Shown here: positions 1 through 8,745 of the stretch, piece after piece | How positions within the stretch are numbered: position 1 is the first letter of the stretch | Layout: every line of letters starts with the position of its first letter | From: Pararhizobium sp. A13 | GTDB taxonomy: Bacteria > Pseudomonadota > Alphaproteobacteria > Rhizobiales > Rhizobiaceae | Assembly (NCBI RefSeq): GCF_040126305.1 | Contig: NZ_CP149510.1 | Location: 1,809,001 to 1,873,000, forward strand | Reading direction: 5' to 3' | Length of the DNA: 64,000 nucleotides | The notes under the pieces: generated by a model | What the model was told of the DNA's origin: nothing | Seen by the model: the letters and a program-made list of their open reading frames with translations, nothing else | Database searches by the model: none | Program-made: the position numbers and the translations under genes

Positions 1-702
1 CTGCATCGCCCGGTGGCCATATTCATCCGTCATCAGAGAATGATGGGCGAGGTCTTCGTCGAAAGACAGGCCGTTTTCCTCCAGTGCGCGCTGCATTCCC
101 TTCTTGCGCCGGATCGAAAACGTCAGATTGGCCGGGCCGTTGATCAATGCGATCCGCCGGTGCCCGAGCTGGATCAAGAGCCGCGTCGCGTCATAGAAGG
201 CCGCGGTGTTGTCGATATCGAGGAAGGGGTAGTCGGCCGGTTGTCCGATCGCCCGCCCATGGACGACGAAGGGGATCGACAGCGATTTCAGCATGGCAAT
301 GCGCGGATCATTGGCGCGCACATAGGCGAGGAACAGCGCGTCCACGTTGCCGCTGGCTGCCAACCGCTTGAACGTTGCTTCCTCGTCGTCGGGCGCGCTC
401 GGATTGATGACGAAATGAAAATCGTGCCGGACGGATTCTTCGCCGAGCCCGGCCAGGAATTCGCCGAAATGGACGTCGGAATCGATACCCTGGGCAATCG
501 GCATGACGAGGCCGATGGAGCCTGCCCGGCCGGTGGCCAGCCTCTGGGCCGCGCGATTCGGCCTGTACCCGGTTTCGCGCACAGCGCTCAGGACCCGCTG
601 GCGTGTTTCGGCGTTAACTTCCGGATATCCGTTAAGCGCCCGACTGACGGTCGTTTGCGACAGGCCTAACATTTCTGCGAGCTGTTTCAAATTCACATTC
701 AT
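1..702 (-). CDS. aglR: LacI-family regulator of alpha-glucoside uptake (partial, C-terminus cut by window edge)
   Basis: The minus-strand frame begins ATG at 702 and runs off the left edge. Residues 4-30 form a LacI-type helix-turn-helix (LKQLAEMLGLSQTTVSRALN), followed by the hinge and a periplasmic-binding-like sensor domain (GSIGLVMP, then FVVHGR). It is divergent from aglE and shares a 296-base regulatory region with it. LacI-family proteins of this position normally repress the neighbouring sugar operon until the sugar is bound. One of two identical operator palindromes lies 17 bases upstream of its start, which suggests autoregulation. The effector (probably an alpha-glucoside such as sucrose, maltose or trehalose) is inferred from context only. 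The last part of the effector domain is outside the window. Confidence 0.88.
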   Translation of the reverse strand, partial: MNVNLKQLAEMLGLSQTTVSRALNGYPEVNAETRQRVLSAVRETGYRPNRAAQRLATGRAGSIGLVMPIAQGIDSDVHFGEFLAGLGEESVRHDFHFVINPSAPDDEEATFKRLAASGNVDALFLAYVRANDPRIAMLKSLSIPFVVHGRAIGQPADYPFLDIDNTAAFYDATRLLIQLGHRRIALINGPANLTFSIRRKKGMQRALEENGLSFDEDLAHHSLMTDEYGHRAMQ

Positions 703-718
703 GGTCCGCGCGTCCTCC

Positions 719-730
719 CAAAGCGCTTTG
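719..730. promoter_or_regulatory. LacI-type operator, aglR-proximal
   Basis: Perfect 12-base palindrome CAAAGCGCTTTG, with the central CG typical of LacI/GalR operators. It lies just upstream of aglR and is identical to the core of the site at 921-934. Confidence 0.75.
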
Positions 731-920
731 ATTTCCGTTTGGTTTTTGCTTTCCATCCACAGCGCGCGGCGGATTTTGTATCACCGGCGGTGGCAGTCAA
801 CCAGAAAAATCCACTTCATTGCACTGCAAACATTCGCTGCGATGCACGATTTATTCGTTTTTTCGCCATTTGTGGGAAAGCCCTTGACTTCCTGCCGGTC
901 GAAATGATTTGTTAGCAAAC

Positions 921-934
921 TCAAAGCGCTTTGA
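921..934. promoter_or_regulatory. LacI-type operator, aglE-proximal
   Basis: Perfect 14-base palindrome TCAAAGCGCTTTGA, 65 bases before the aglE start. Its core equals the site at 719-730. The centres are about 203 bases apart, so a looped repressor complex is possible. Confidence 0.8.
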
Positions 935-998
935 ATTTCGAGGCGCAATGATGTTCGCCCGGCGTCAATGGGCTGGGTCTTTCTTGGGAGGAAATGAC

Positions 999-2357
999 GT
1001 GAAGAGAACATTCTTGATGGGAGTGGCAGCGATTGCGCTTGCGGCGGGTGCCGCAAATGCCGCCGAGCTGAAATTCAAGCCGGGCGAAGATTCCAAATTC
1101 AACTGGGGAAGCTACGAAGAGTTCAAGAAGGGTCATGACCTCAAGGGTCAGACGCTGACGATCTTCGGCCCCTGGCGCGGCGAAGACCAGGCGCTGGTCG
1201 AGTCGGTGCTGGATTATTTCCGCGACGCAACCGGCGTGGACGTGAAATACTCGTCCTCGGAAAACTACGAGCAGCAGATCGTCATCGATACGCAGGCAGG
1301 CAGCCCGCCGGACGTTGCCGTCCTGCCGCAGCCGGGCCTGATCGCCGATCTCGCCTCCAAGGGCTATCTGACGCCGCTCGGCGAAGAGACCCAGAAGTGG
1401 CTTCTCGACAACTACGCTGCCGGCCAGTCCTGGGTCGATCTGTCGACCTATGCGGGCAAGGATGGCAAGAAGGAACTCTACGCATTTCCCTACAAGATCG
1501 ACGTGAAGTCGCTCGTCTGGTACGTGCCGGAAAACTTCGAGGACTCGGGCTATGAAGTTCCGAAGACCATGGAAGAATTGAAGGCGCTCACCGAGAAGAT
1601 CGTTGCCGACGGCGGCACGCCCTGGTGCATCGGCCTCGGCTCCGGCGGCGCCACAGGCTGGCCGGCAACCGACTGGGTCGAGGACATGATGCTGCGTACG
1701 CAACCGGCAGATGTTTATGACAAGTGGACCACCAACGCCATTCCGTTCACCGACGCTGCAGTGACCGGCGCGATCGATGAATTCGGCTGGTTTGCAAAGA
1801 ACGACAAGAACGTCGATGGCGGTGCTGCAGCGGTCGCGTCCACCGACTTCCGCGACAGCCCCAAGGGCCTCTTCGCCTCTCCGCCGAAGTGCTATCTGCA
1901 CCATCAGGCGTCGTTCATCCCGTCCTTCTTCCCGGAAGGCACGGTTGTCGGCGAGGATGCGGACTTCTTCTACATGCCGCCTTATGCAAGCAAGGCGGAT
2001 CTCGGCAATCCGGTTCTCGGCGCCGGCACGCTCGCCATGATCACCAAGGACACGCCGGCGTCACGCGCTTTCATCGAGTTCCTGAAGACCCCGATCGCGC
2101 ATGAAGTCTGGATGGCGCAGTCGAGCTTCCTCACGCCGCTCAAGAGCGCCAACAAGGACACCTATGCCAACGGCCCGATGAAAAAGCAGGGCGAAATCCT
2201 GCTCAATGCCACGACCTTCCGCTTCGACGGTTCCGACCTGATGCCGGGCAAGATCGGTGCGGGCGCATTCTGGACCGGCATGGTCGACTATGTCGGCGGC
2301 AAGTCGTCGGCTGATGTCGCAGCGGACGTCCAGAAGGCCTGGGACGCGATCAAGTAA
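999..2357 (+). CDS. aglE: Alpha-glucoside ABC transporter substrate-binding protein
   Basis: Periplasmic solute-binding protein of the family 1 (MalE-like) type, about 452 residues. I chose the GTG at 999 because GGGAGGA lies 6 bases before it and because the protein then begins directly with a signal peptide (MKRTFLMGVAAIALAAGAANA, likely cut after ANA near residue 21). A longer in-frame start at 909 would add 30 residues, lacks that support and would run through the operator. The mature protein delivers alpha-glucosides to AglFG/AglK at the inner membrane. It is first in aglEFGAK and is followed by a 311-base structured gap, usual for binding-protein genes that need a higher transcript level. 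Confidence 0.92.
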   Translation: MKRTFLMGVAAIALAAGAANAAELKFKPGEDSKFNWGSYEEFKKGHDLKGQTLTIFGPWRGEDQALVESVLDYFRDATGVDVKYSSSENYEQQIVIDTQAGSPPDVAVLPQPGLIADLASKGYLTPLGEETQKWLLDNYAAGQSWVDLSTYAGKDGKKELYAFPYKIDVKSLVWYVPENFEDSGYEVPKTMEELKALTEKIVADGGTPWCIGLGSGGATGWPATDWVEDMMLRTQPADVYDKWTTNAIPFTDAAVTGAIDEFGWFAKNDKNVDGGAAAVASTDFRDSPKGLFASPPKCYLHHQASFIPSFFPEGTVVGEDADFFYMPPYASKADLGNPVLGAGTLAMITKDTPASRAFIEFLKTPIAHEVWMAQSSFLTPLKSANKDTYANGPMKKQGEILLNATTFRFDGSDLMPGKIGAGAFWTGMVDYVGGKSSADVAADVQKAWDAIK

Positions 2358-2370
2358 GGATCGGAGAATG

Positions 2371-2580
2371 TTGGCAGGGTGGTCGCCAGCCTGCCAAACC
2401 ATCGAACAAAACGGTGCCGGTCGTGTTCCGGCACCACATCAAAAAAAGACCGGAAGACCTGAGAGTCCGCAGCGCTCCGACATCGGGAAGGGCGGATGTC
2501 GAGAGGGGTCGAAGAAGCGTCTCTGAACGGACGCGGCCCTGCCGGGCGTGTGATGCCACGCAGGGCAACCGACCGTTCAG
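2371..2580 (+). promoter_or_regulatory. Structured aglE-aglF intercistronic region with three hairpins
   Basis: The 311-base gap after aglE holds three inverted repeats. TTGGCAGG (2371-2378) pairs with CCTGCCAA (2390-2397). GGTGCCGG (2413-2420) pairs with CCGGCACC (2428-2435). The third is nested: CTGAACGG (2523-2530) pairs with CCGTTCAG (2573-2580) around GCCCTGC (2536-2542) and GCAGGGC (2560-2566). None has a following T-run, so they are more likely RNA-stabilising or attenuating structures than complete terminators. They probably favour aglE mRNA over the downstream genes. Confidence 0.55.
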
Positions 2581-2668
2581 CCTGCCGTAGGTCTCCGTAT
2601 AGGAGATCGAGCGACACGGGCGGACAGGCCGCGCTGACGGCCATGTATTCCTGGGGAGGGAAGTTGCC

Positions 2669-3679
2669 ATGCAGCAGTTGCTTTTTGCCATCACAACGAT
2701 GGCCGCGGGAGTTCTCGCCTGCGTCGCCTATTTTTACGGGACGAACTGGATTCTTGACCGGATTTTTCCGTCGAAAGGTCTGACTGGCAAGGTTGCGTCG
2801 CGCAACCTGCGCATCACCAATGCCATCCGCCCCTGGCTCTTTCTCGGGCCGGCGATGGTGTCGCTGACCATCTACTTGATCTACCCGGTGATCGAATCCG
2901 CCTGGCTGAGCTTCCACGACAAGTCCGGCCAGGATTTCGTCGGCCTAAGCAATTTTAACTGGATGATCAATGACGGCGAATTCCGCCAGTCGATCTATAA
3001 CAATTTCCTCTGGCTGCTCGTCGTTCCGGCGGCGGCAACCTTCTTCGGGCTGATCATCGCGGCGCTGACCGATCGCATCTGGTGGGGCAATATCGCCAAG
3101 ACGCTGATCTTCATGCCAATGGCGATCTCCTTTGTCGGCGCCTCGGTCATCTGGAAGTTCATCTATGATTTCCGTCCGGAAGGCTCCGAGCAGATAGGTC
3201 TTCTGAACGCGCTTGTCGTCTATTTAGGCGGATCGCCGGAAGCCTGGATGACGCTGCCCTTCTGGAACAATTTCTTCCTGATGGTCATCCTGATCTGGAT
3301 CCAGACCGGTTTCGCCATGGTCATTCTGTCCGCGGCTCTGCGAGGCATTCCGGAAGAGACCATCGAGGCCGCCGTCATCGACGGTGCCAATGGCCTGCAG
3401 ATTTTCTTCAAGATCATGATCCCCCAGATCTGGGGCACGATCGCCGTCGTCTGGACCACCATCACCATCCTGGTGCTCAAGGTCTTCGATATCGTTCTCG
3501 CCATGACCAACGGGCAGTGGCAAAGCCAGGTTCTCGCTAACCTCATGTTCGACTGGATGTTCCGCGGGGGCGGTGACTTCGGGCGGGGTGCTGCGATCGC
3601 CGTCGTCATCATGGTGCTGGTGATCCCGATCATGATCTGGAACATCCGTAACGCTGCCAAGGAAATGGAGGGCCGCTGA
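2669..3679 (+). CDS. aglF: Alpha-glucoside ABC transporter permease
   Basis: Inner-membrane permease of the MalF/UgpA type, 336 residues. It has an N-terminal membrane segment (about 5-27), a second near 52-75, several later segments, and the cytoplasmic EAA loop (EAAVIDGANGLQIFFKI, around residues 233-250) that docks on the ATPase. ATG at 2669 is preceded by GGGGAGGGAAG. It pairs with AglG, whose start lies one base after the aglF stop, so the two are translationally linked. Confidence 0.92.
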   Translation: MQQLLFAITTMAAGVLACVAYFYGTNWILDRIFPSKGLTGKVASRNLRITNAIRPWLFLGPAMVSLTIYLIYPVIESAWLSFHDKSGQDFVGLSNFNWMINDGEFRQSIYNNFLWLLVVPAAATFFGLIIAALTDRIWWGNIAKTLIFMPMAISFVGASVIWKFIYDFRPEGSEQIGLLNALVVYLGGSPEAWMTLPFWNNFFLMVILIWIQTGFAMVILSAALRGIPEETIEAAVIDGANGLQIFFKIMIPQIWGTIAVVWTTITILVLKVFDIVLAMTNGQWQSQVLANLMFDWMFRGGGDFGRGAAIAVVIMVLVIPIMIWNIRNAAKEMEGR

Positions 3680-3680
3680 G

Positions 3681-4829
3681 ATGATTGCTTCTTCCCGCTC
3701 GCCGCTCATCTGGGTCGTCCATCTCTCGGTCCTTTTGCTGGTTCTGCTCTGGACGCTGCCGACCGCAGGCCTCCTGATCTCGTCATTGCGCGACAAGGAC
3801 CAACTTGCCGTCTCCGGCTGGTGGACCGCGCTGTCGACCTCGACGCAGAACCTCGTCTATCGCGCCCCGGGCGCCGACAAGCAGGTGGAAAAGGACGGTA
3901 AGTTCGTTATATCCGGCAATTTGCTCGAAGGCCAGTCGACCGGCCAGGTCTCTGCCTTCGGCTTCAACAGCCGAGAACCTGCGGCATTCCAGCCGGGGCA
4001 AACCACGGATCTCAGCGACGGTGAAAAACTCGTCGTGCAAGCCGATGGTACATTTGAAATCGTCTCCGACAAGGCGATGGAAGGCACGCGCGGCCAGCGG
4101 ATCTTCTATACGGCAGCCGTTCCGCCGCGTTTCACCATCGATAATTATATTGAAGTCATGCGGGCGGAAGGCATCGGCGCTTCCTTCATCAACTCGCTGA
4201 CGGTCGCCATACCCTCGACGATCATTCCGATCCTGGTCGCCGCCTTTGCGGCCTATGCGCTGGCCTGGATGAAGTTCCCCGGCCGCGCGATCCTGATCGC
4301 CGTGGTGGTCGGCCTTCTGGTCGTCCCTCTGCAGATGTCGCTGATCCCGCTGCTGAAACTGTACAACGGCGTCGGAGCCTTCCTTGGGGTGCCGGCCAAG
4401 ACCTATGTCGGCATCTGGTTGGCGCATATGGGCTTCGGCTTGCCGCTCGCCATCTATCTCTTGCGCAACTATATGGCCGGCCTGCCGCGTGAAATCATGG
4501 AGTCCGCCCGTGTGGATGGCGCCAGCGATTTCGATATCTTCGTCAAGATCATCCTACCCTTGTCCTTTCCGGCGCTCGCCTCCTTCGCGATCTTCCAGTT
4601 CCTCTGGACCTGGAACGACCTGCTGGTCGCCATGGTCTTCCTCGGCACAGGCAATGACTCGCTCGTCCTGACCGGGCGCCTGGTCAATCTGCTTGGCTCG
4701 CGCGGCGGCAACTGGGAAATCCTGACAGCGTCTGCCTTCATCACCATCATCGTACCCCTGATCGTCTTCTTCAGCCTGCAGCGCTACCTCGTACGCGGCC
4801 TGCTGGCGGGCTCGGTCAAGGGCGGTTGA
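3681..4829 (+). CDS. aglG: Alpha-glucoside ABC transporter permease, long AglG type
   Basis: MalG-type inner-membrane permease, 382 residues, about 100 longer than a usual MalG. The extra length is a soluble stretch at about residues 35-140 between the first membrane segment and the core, presumably periplasmic; this is a known property of AglG proteins. The EAA loop (ESARVDGASDFDIFVKIILP) lies about 115 residues from the C-terminus. It starts one base after the aglF stop and is followed 27 bases later by aglA. Confidence 0.92.
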   Translation: MIASSRSPLIWVVHLSVLLLVLLWTLPTAGLLISSLRDKDQLAVSGWWTALSTSTQNLVYRAPGADKQVEKDGKFVISGNLLEGQSTGQVSAFGFNSREPAAFQPGQTTDLSDGEKLVVQADGTFEIVSDKAMEGTRGQRIFYTAAVPPRFTIDNYIEVMRAEGIGASFINSLTVAIPSTIIPILVAAFAAYALAWMKFPGRAILIAVVVGLLVVPLQMSLIPLLKLYNGVGAFLGVPAKTYVGIWLAHMGFGLPLAIYLLRNYMAGLPREIMESARVDGASDFDIFVKIILPLSFPALASFAIFQFLWTWNDLLVAMVFLGTGNDSLVLTGRLVNLLGSRGGNWEILTASAFITIIVPLIVFFSLQRYLVRGLLAGSVKGG

Positions 4830-4856
4830 TCTTTCGAAAACGGGAATTGGACTGAA

Positions 4857-6521
4857 ATGAACATGAGCATGACTCCGGCGGGTGGTTCCACCCTGACGGC
4901 CGACCGCGACTGGTGGCGCGGCGCGGTGATCTATCAGATCTATCCGCGCTCCTACCAGGACTCCAATGGTGACGGCATCGGCGACCTGAAGGGCATCACC
5001 GCCCGCCTGCCGCATGTCGCCTCGCTCGGCGTCGACGCGATCTGGATCTCGCCGTTCTTCACCTCGCCGATGAGGGATTTCGGCTACGACGTGTCGAACT
5101 ACAACGGTGTCGATCCGATCTTCGGTCTGCTGTCCGATTTCGACGACCTGATCACCGAGGCGCACCGCCTCGGCATCCGGGTGATGATCGATCTCGTGCT
5201 GTCGCATACGTCGGATCAACATCCCTGGTTTGTCGAAAGTCGCTCCAGCCGCTTCAATCCGAAGGCGGACTGGTATGTCTGGTCGGAATCCAAGCCCGAC
5301 GGCACGCCGCCGAACAATTGGATGTCCATCTTCGGTGGCTCGGCCTGGCAGTGGGACCCGACGCGGCTGCAATACTACATGCACAACTTCCTGACCTCGC
5401 AGCCGGACCTCAACCTGCACAATCCGGAAGTTCAGGACGCGCTGCTTGCCGTCGAACGCTTCTGGTTGGAGCGCGGCGTCGATGGCTTCCGGCTGGATAC
5501 GATCAACTTCTATTTCCACGACAAGCAGCTGCGCGACAATCCGGCGCTGGCGCCGGAACGCCGCAATGCCAACACGGCGCCGGCGGTCAACCCGTATAAC
5601 TATCAGGAACATCTCTACGACAAGAACCAGCCGGAGAACCTGGAGTTCCTGAAGCGGTTCCGCGCCGTCATGGACGAGTATCCGGCGATCGCCGCCGTCG
5701 GCGAGGTCGGCGACAGTCAGATCGGTCTTGAGATCGCCGGACAATACACCTCCGGCAACGACAAGATGCATATGTGCTACGCCTTCGAATTCCTGTCGCC
5801 CGATCCGCTGACGCCGGCAGGCGTCGCGCAGGTGCTGCATGATTTTGCCCGTGCAGCGCCGGAAGGCTGGGCCTGCTGGGCATTTTCCAACCACGACGTG
5901 GTGCGCCATATTAGCCGCTGGGGCCTCGATGTCGCCGATCATCAGGCGCATGCGAAGTTTCTCTGCAGCCTGCTGATGACGTTGCGCGGCTCGGTCTGCA
6001 TCTATCAGGGTGAGGAACTCGCGCTGACGGAAGCCGATCTTGCCTTCGAGGATCTGCAGGATCCTTATGGCATCCAGTTCTGGCCGGACTTCAAGGGGCG
6101 CGACGGTTGCCGCACGCCGATGGTCTGGGATGGCAGCGCCGTCAATGGCGGTTTCAGCGGTGGCAAGCCGTGGTTGCCGGTGCCGCAGGAGCATCTCGCC
6201 CGCGCCGTCTCAGTGCAGCAGGCGGATCAGCGCTCGGTGCTCAATCACTACCGGCGCTTCCTAGCGTTCCGCAAGCAGCATCCCGCCTTTGCCAAGGGCG
6301 AGATAGAGTTCCGGACCTATGAGGCGCCGGTGCTCGGCTTCGAGCGCAAATTCGGCAACGAGACGATCCTGTGCCTGTTCAACATGAGCGGCGAGGCGAC
6401 GACCGTCGACCGGCCGATCGAGAAGCTCGACGTGCTCGAAGGCCATGGTTTCGAATCGCAGCTGGGTGACGAGAAGATCACGCTACCGGCGTGGAGCGGC
6501 TTTTTTGCCCGTGTCGAATAA
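4857..6521 (+). CDS. aglA: Alpha-glucosidase, GH13
   Basis: Cytoplasmic glycoside hydrolase family 13 enzyme, 554 residues, that hydrolyses imported alpha-glucosides. The N-terminal signature is YQIYPRSYQDSNGDGIGDL at about 25-43. The catalytic nucleophile is Asp214 (GFRLDT), the acid/base Glu283 (VGEVGD) and the transition-state Asp347 (FSNHDVVR), in the usual GH13 order. No signal peptide is visible, which fits hydrolysis after uptake. It lies inside the transporter operon between aglG and aglK. Whether sucrose, maltose or trehalose is preferred cannot be told from sequence. Confidence 0.93.
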   Translation: MNMSMTPAGGSTLTADRDWWRGAVIYQIYPRSYQDSNGDGIGDLKGITARLPHVASLGVDAIWISPFFTSPMRDFGYDVSNYNGVDPIFGLLSDFDDLITEAHRLGIRVMIDLVLSHTSDQHPWFVESRSSRFNPKADWYVWSESKPDGTPPNNWMSIFGGSAWQWDPTRLQYYMHNFLTSQPDLNLHNPEVQDALLAVERFWLERGVDGFRLDTINFYFHDKQLRDNPALAPERRNANTAPAVNPYNYQEHLYDKNQPENLEFLKRFRAVMDEYPAIAAVGEVGDSQIGLEIAGQYTSGNDKMHMCYAFEFLSPDPLTPAGVAQVLHDFARAAPEGWACWAFSNHDVVRHISRWGLDVADHQAHAKFLCSLLMTLRGSVCIYQGEELALTEADLAFEDLQDPYGIQFWPDFKGRDGCRTPMVWDGSAVNGGFSGGKPWLPVPQEHLARAVSVQQADQRSVLNHYRRFLAFRKQHPAFAKGEIEFRTYEAPVLGFERKFGNETILCLFNMSGEATTVDRPIEKLDVLEGHGFESQLGDEKITLPAWSGFFARVE

Positions 6522-6581
6522 TCGGATCAAGCCGGTATCCACGGGTGCCGATAAAAACGAGAGAATGAAGAGGAGGGTGGC

Positions 6582-7670
6582 ATGGCAGGTTTGCAACTGA
6601 AGGATATCCGCAAGTCCTATGGCGCGGTTGATGTCATTCACGGCATTGATCTCCAGATCAAGCAGGGCGAGTTCGTGGTTTTCGTTGGCCCCTCAGGCTG
6701 CGGCAAGTCCACGCTCTTGCGCATGATCGCCGGGCTTGAGGAAATCTCCGGTGGAGAAATGTATATCGCCGATCGCCTGGTCAACGACGTGCCGCCCTCG
6801 CAGCGCGGCATCGCCATGGTCTTCCAGTCCTACGCGCTTTATCCGCATATGACGGTCTATGACAACATGGCCTTCGGCATGCGCATCGCCAAGGAACCGA
6901 AGGAGGAGATCGACCGGCGCGTCCGCTCCGCCGCCGATATCCTGCAGCTCACCAAATATCTCGACCGCTTGCCCAAGGCGCTTTCCGGCGGCCAGCGCCA
7001 GCGCGTTGCCATCGGCCGCGCCATCTGCCGCGATCCGAAGGTGTTCCTGTTCGATGAGCCTCTGTCGAACCTGGACGCTGCCCTTCGCGTCGCGACCCGC
7101 ATCGAGATCGCCAAGCTGAATGAGGCCATGGCCGATACGACGATGATCTACGTCACCCACGACCAGGTCGAAGCGATGACGTTGGCTGACCGCATCGTCG
7201 TTCTGTCTGCCGGTCATATCGAGCAGGTCGGCCCGCCGCTCGAACTCTACGAGCGACCCGCCAACCTTTTCGTCGCCCGCTTCATCGGCTCTCCGGCGAT
7301 GAACATCATTCCGGCGAAGATCGTCGGCACTGGCGCGGAAACGACGGTCGAACTGACCGGCGGCAAGCGGGATGTTCTCGACATCGCGACCCCGGCCTCC
7401 GAAAACGGCAAGACGGCAAGTTTCGGCGTCCGCCCGGAAGACCTGCGGGTTTCGACCGGCGACAACTTTCTGTTCGAGGGTACGGTTGCGATTATCGAAG
7501 CGCTGGGCGAAGTCACCCTTCTCTATATCGAGGGGCTGGTCGCCAACGAACCGATCATCGCCAAGATACCTGGCATTCTCGCTGTCAAGCGCGGCGACAA
7601 GGTCCGGTTCACTGCCGACAAGGCCAAGCTGCATCTGTTCGACGCGAACGGCAAAAGCTATCGCGTATAA
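6582..7670 (+). CDS. aglK: Alpha-glucoside ABC transporter ATP-binding protein
   Basis: MalK/UgpC-type ATPase, 362 residues. Walker A is GPSGCGKST at 36-44, the Q-loop FQSYALYPHM at 81-90, the signature LSGGQRQRV from 134, Walker B and D-loop FLFDEPLSNLD near 156-166, and the H-loop YVTHDQ. A C-terminal TOBE/regulatory domain follows from about residue 240. ATG at 6582 is preceded by GAGGAGGG. It is the last gene of aglEFGAK and energises AglFG on the cytoplasmic face. Confidence 0.93.
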   Translation: MAGLQLKDIRKSYGAVDVIHGIDLQIKQGEFVVFVGPSGCGKSTLLRMIAGLEEISGGEMYIADRLVNDVPPSQRGIAMVFQSYALYPHMTVYDNMAFGMRIAKEPKEEIDRRVRSAADILQLTKYLDRLPKALSGGQRQRVAIGRAICRDPKVFLFDEPLSNLDAALRVATRIEIAKLNEAMADTTMIYVTHDQVEAMTLADRIVVLSAGHIEQVGPPLELYERPANLFVARFIGSPAMNIIPAKIVGTGAETTVELTGGKRDVLDIATPASENGKTASFGVRPEDLRVSTGDNFLFEGTVAIIEALGEVTLLYIEGLVANEPIIAKIPGILAVKRGDKVRFTADKAKLHLFDANGKSYRV

Positions 7671-7690
7671 GCCCTGCAGGACCTTCAAGG

Positions 7691-7724
7691 AATCCGTCCG
7701 GAATTCTTTTTCGGCCGGATTTTC
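7691..7724 (+). terminator. Probable terminator of aglEFGAK
   Basis: AATCCGTCCG (7691-7700) pairs with CGGCCGGATT (7712-7721) with one mismatch, followed by TTC. It lies 21 bases after the aglK stop. Confidence 0.55.
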
Positions 7725-7813
7725 TTGCAACCGGTACTATTTCCAGCTCCCGACTCACACTCTGTTAAATCTCCACCGCTAATCTGTTGGAAATACAGCA
7801 GGGGAGCAGATCG

Positions 7814-8221
7814 ATGCGGGGACAGGCATCCGATAAACCGACATATCTCAGCCGCGAAGAATCCTTCATGTACGATCGGGAAGCAAACTTCCCGATGGAG
7901 GAAACCCGCAACGAGGCACGCATCGAATATACCGAAAACGGTATGCTCAACTTGTCCTCGCGCCGCTGCGAACTGCTGCAAATCTCCAAAAGCAGCGCTG
8001 TTATCGGCATCGCTACGCAGTTCAAGCTGCCTCAGAATTTCTATCTCGACATCCCGAGCGCCCGCATCGGCATGATCGGCTGCATCGTCAAGCGCGTGCA
8101 TGCCAACAACATCCTCGAAGCGCGTTTCCTGCGATTGATGTCCGAGCGCGACCTCAACCGCATCTTCGTCTACAGCACCCATCCCAACCACCGGAACCGC
8201 GTGCTCGACATCTACAGCTGA
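7814..8221 (+). CDS. PilZ-like small protein
   Basis: Small cytoplasmic protein of about 135 residues. I chose ATG 7814 (GGGGAGCAG upstream); an in-frame ATG at 7868 is an alternative. The segment RNEARIEYTENGMLNLSSRR, followed by a beta-rich stretch with VIGI and IVKRVHANNILEARF, resembles a PilZ fold. However, the canonical RxxxR and (D/N)xSxxG c-di-GMP motifs are not clean, so ligand binding is doubtful. No signal peptide or membrane segment is seen. The function is unknown and its position downstream of the agl operon gives no clear hint. Confidence 0.7.
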   Translation: MRGQASDKPTYLSREESFMYDREANFPMEETRNEARIEYTENGMLNLSSRRCELLQISKSSAVIGIATQFKLPQNFYLDIPSARIGMIGCIVKRVHANNILEARFLRLMSERDLNRIFVYSTHPNHRNRVLDIYS

Positions 8222-8329
8222 TCGTTTCAATTCTGCGCGATTGGCGCGGCCGGTTGCTGCCCGCGCTTGACTCCGCTCTCAAGAGGCGGACTGATAGGCA
8301 TCGGACACGGCAAAGCGAGATGATCACTG

Positions 8330-8695
8330 ATGGAACGACCCTATCGCCTATCCTGTCATTGCGGCGATATCTGCCTTGAAGTCGATGAAGAGATTTCCGA
8401 GCTGATCGAGTGCAATTGTTCGACCTGCCGGCGCACTGGCTTCCTCCACTGGAAGGTCCCCGCCAACAAGATAACGCTGCTCAGCGAACGGCGCCGCATG
8501 TCTACCTATGTCTGGCGCTGCGTCACCGAAGGCCATCATTTCTGTCCGACATGTGGTGTTGCCCTGATGCGCACCGGCTATCCCGGCGAGCGCGTGTCGA
8601 TCAATGCCCGCTGTATCGAAGGGATCGACATTTTCGACTTGCAGATTGAGCGTTATGACGGCCGCAGCGACATGCATCCGGGTCCGTTGCCCTGA
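8330..8695 (+). CDS. GFA-family zinc-binding protein
   Basis: Protein of 121 residues with the GFA (glutathione-dependent formaldehyde-activating enzyme-like) cysteine pattern: CHCG near residue 7, CNCSTCRRTGF near residues 27-37, and FCPTCGVAL near 70. These Cys pairs bind zinc in the family. Most GFA proteins outside the Paracoccus enzyme have no proven reaction, so I make no substrate claim. It is convergent with edd, with a terminator-like hairpin between them. Confidence 0.85.
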   Translation: MERPYRLSCHCGDICLEVDEEISELIECNCSTCRRTGFLHWKVPANKITLLSERRRMSTYVWRCVTEGHHFCPTCGVALMRTGYPGERVSINARCIEGIDIFDLQIERYDGRSDMHPGPLP

Positions 8696-8713
8696 TCAAC
8701 GTCTGGAGAAGAA

Positions 8714-8738
8714 AGCCCCCGGTTTAAGGCCGAGGGCT
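8714..8738 (-). terminator. Probable terminator of zwf-pgl-edd
   Basis: AGCCCCCGG (8714-8722) pairs with CCGAGGGCT (8730-8738) with one mismatch. On the minus strand it is followed by TTCTTCTCC, just after the edd stop. Confidence 0.55.
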
Positions 8739-8745
8739 CCTGCTT

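Noticed and set aside
921..1904. 327-residue minus-strand frame within aglE
   Set aside because: Shadow of aglE; no family resemblance, and aglE has a signal peptide and ribosome site.
4832..4839. TTTCGAAA between aglG and aglA
   Set aside because: Isolated 8-mer without a flanking palindrome, about 40 kb from the GntR cluster; fits chance expectation.
4554..6194. 546-residue minus-strand frame over aglG and aglA
   Set aside because: High-GC antisense shadow; composition is Arg/Asp/His-rich as expected for the reverse strand of coding DNA.
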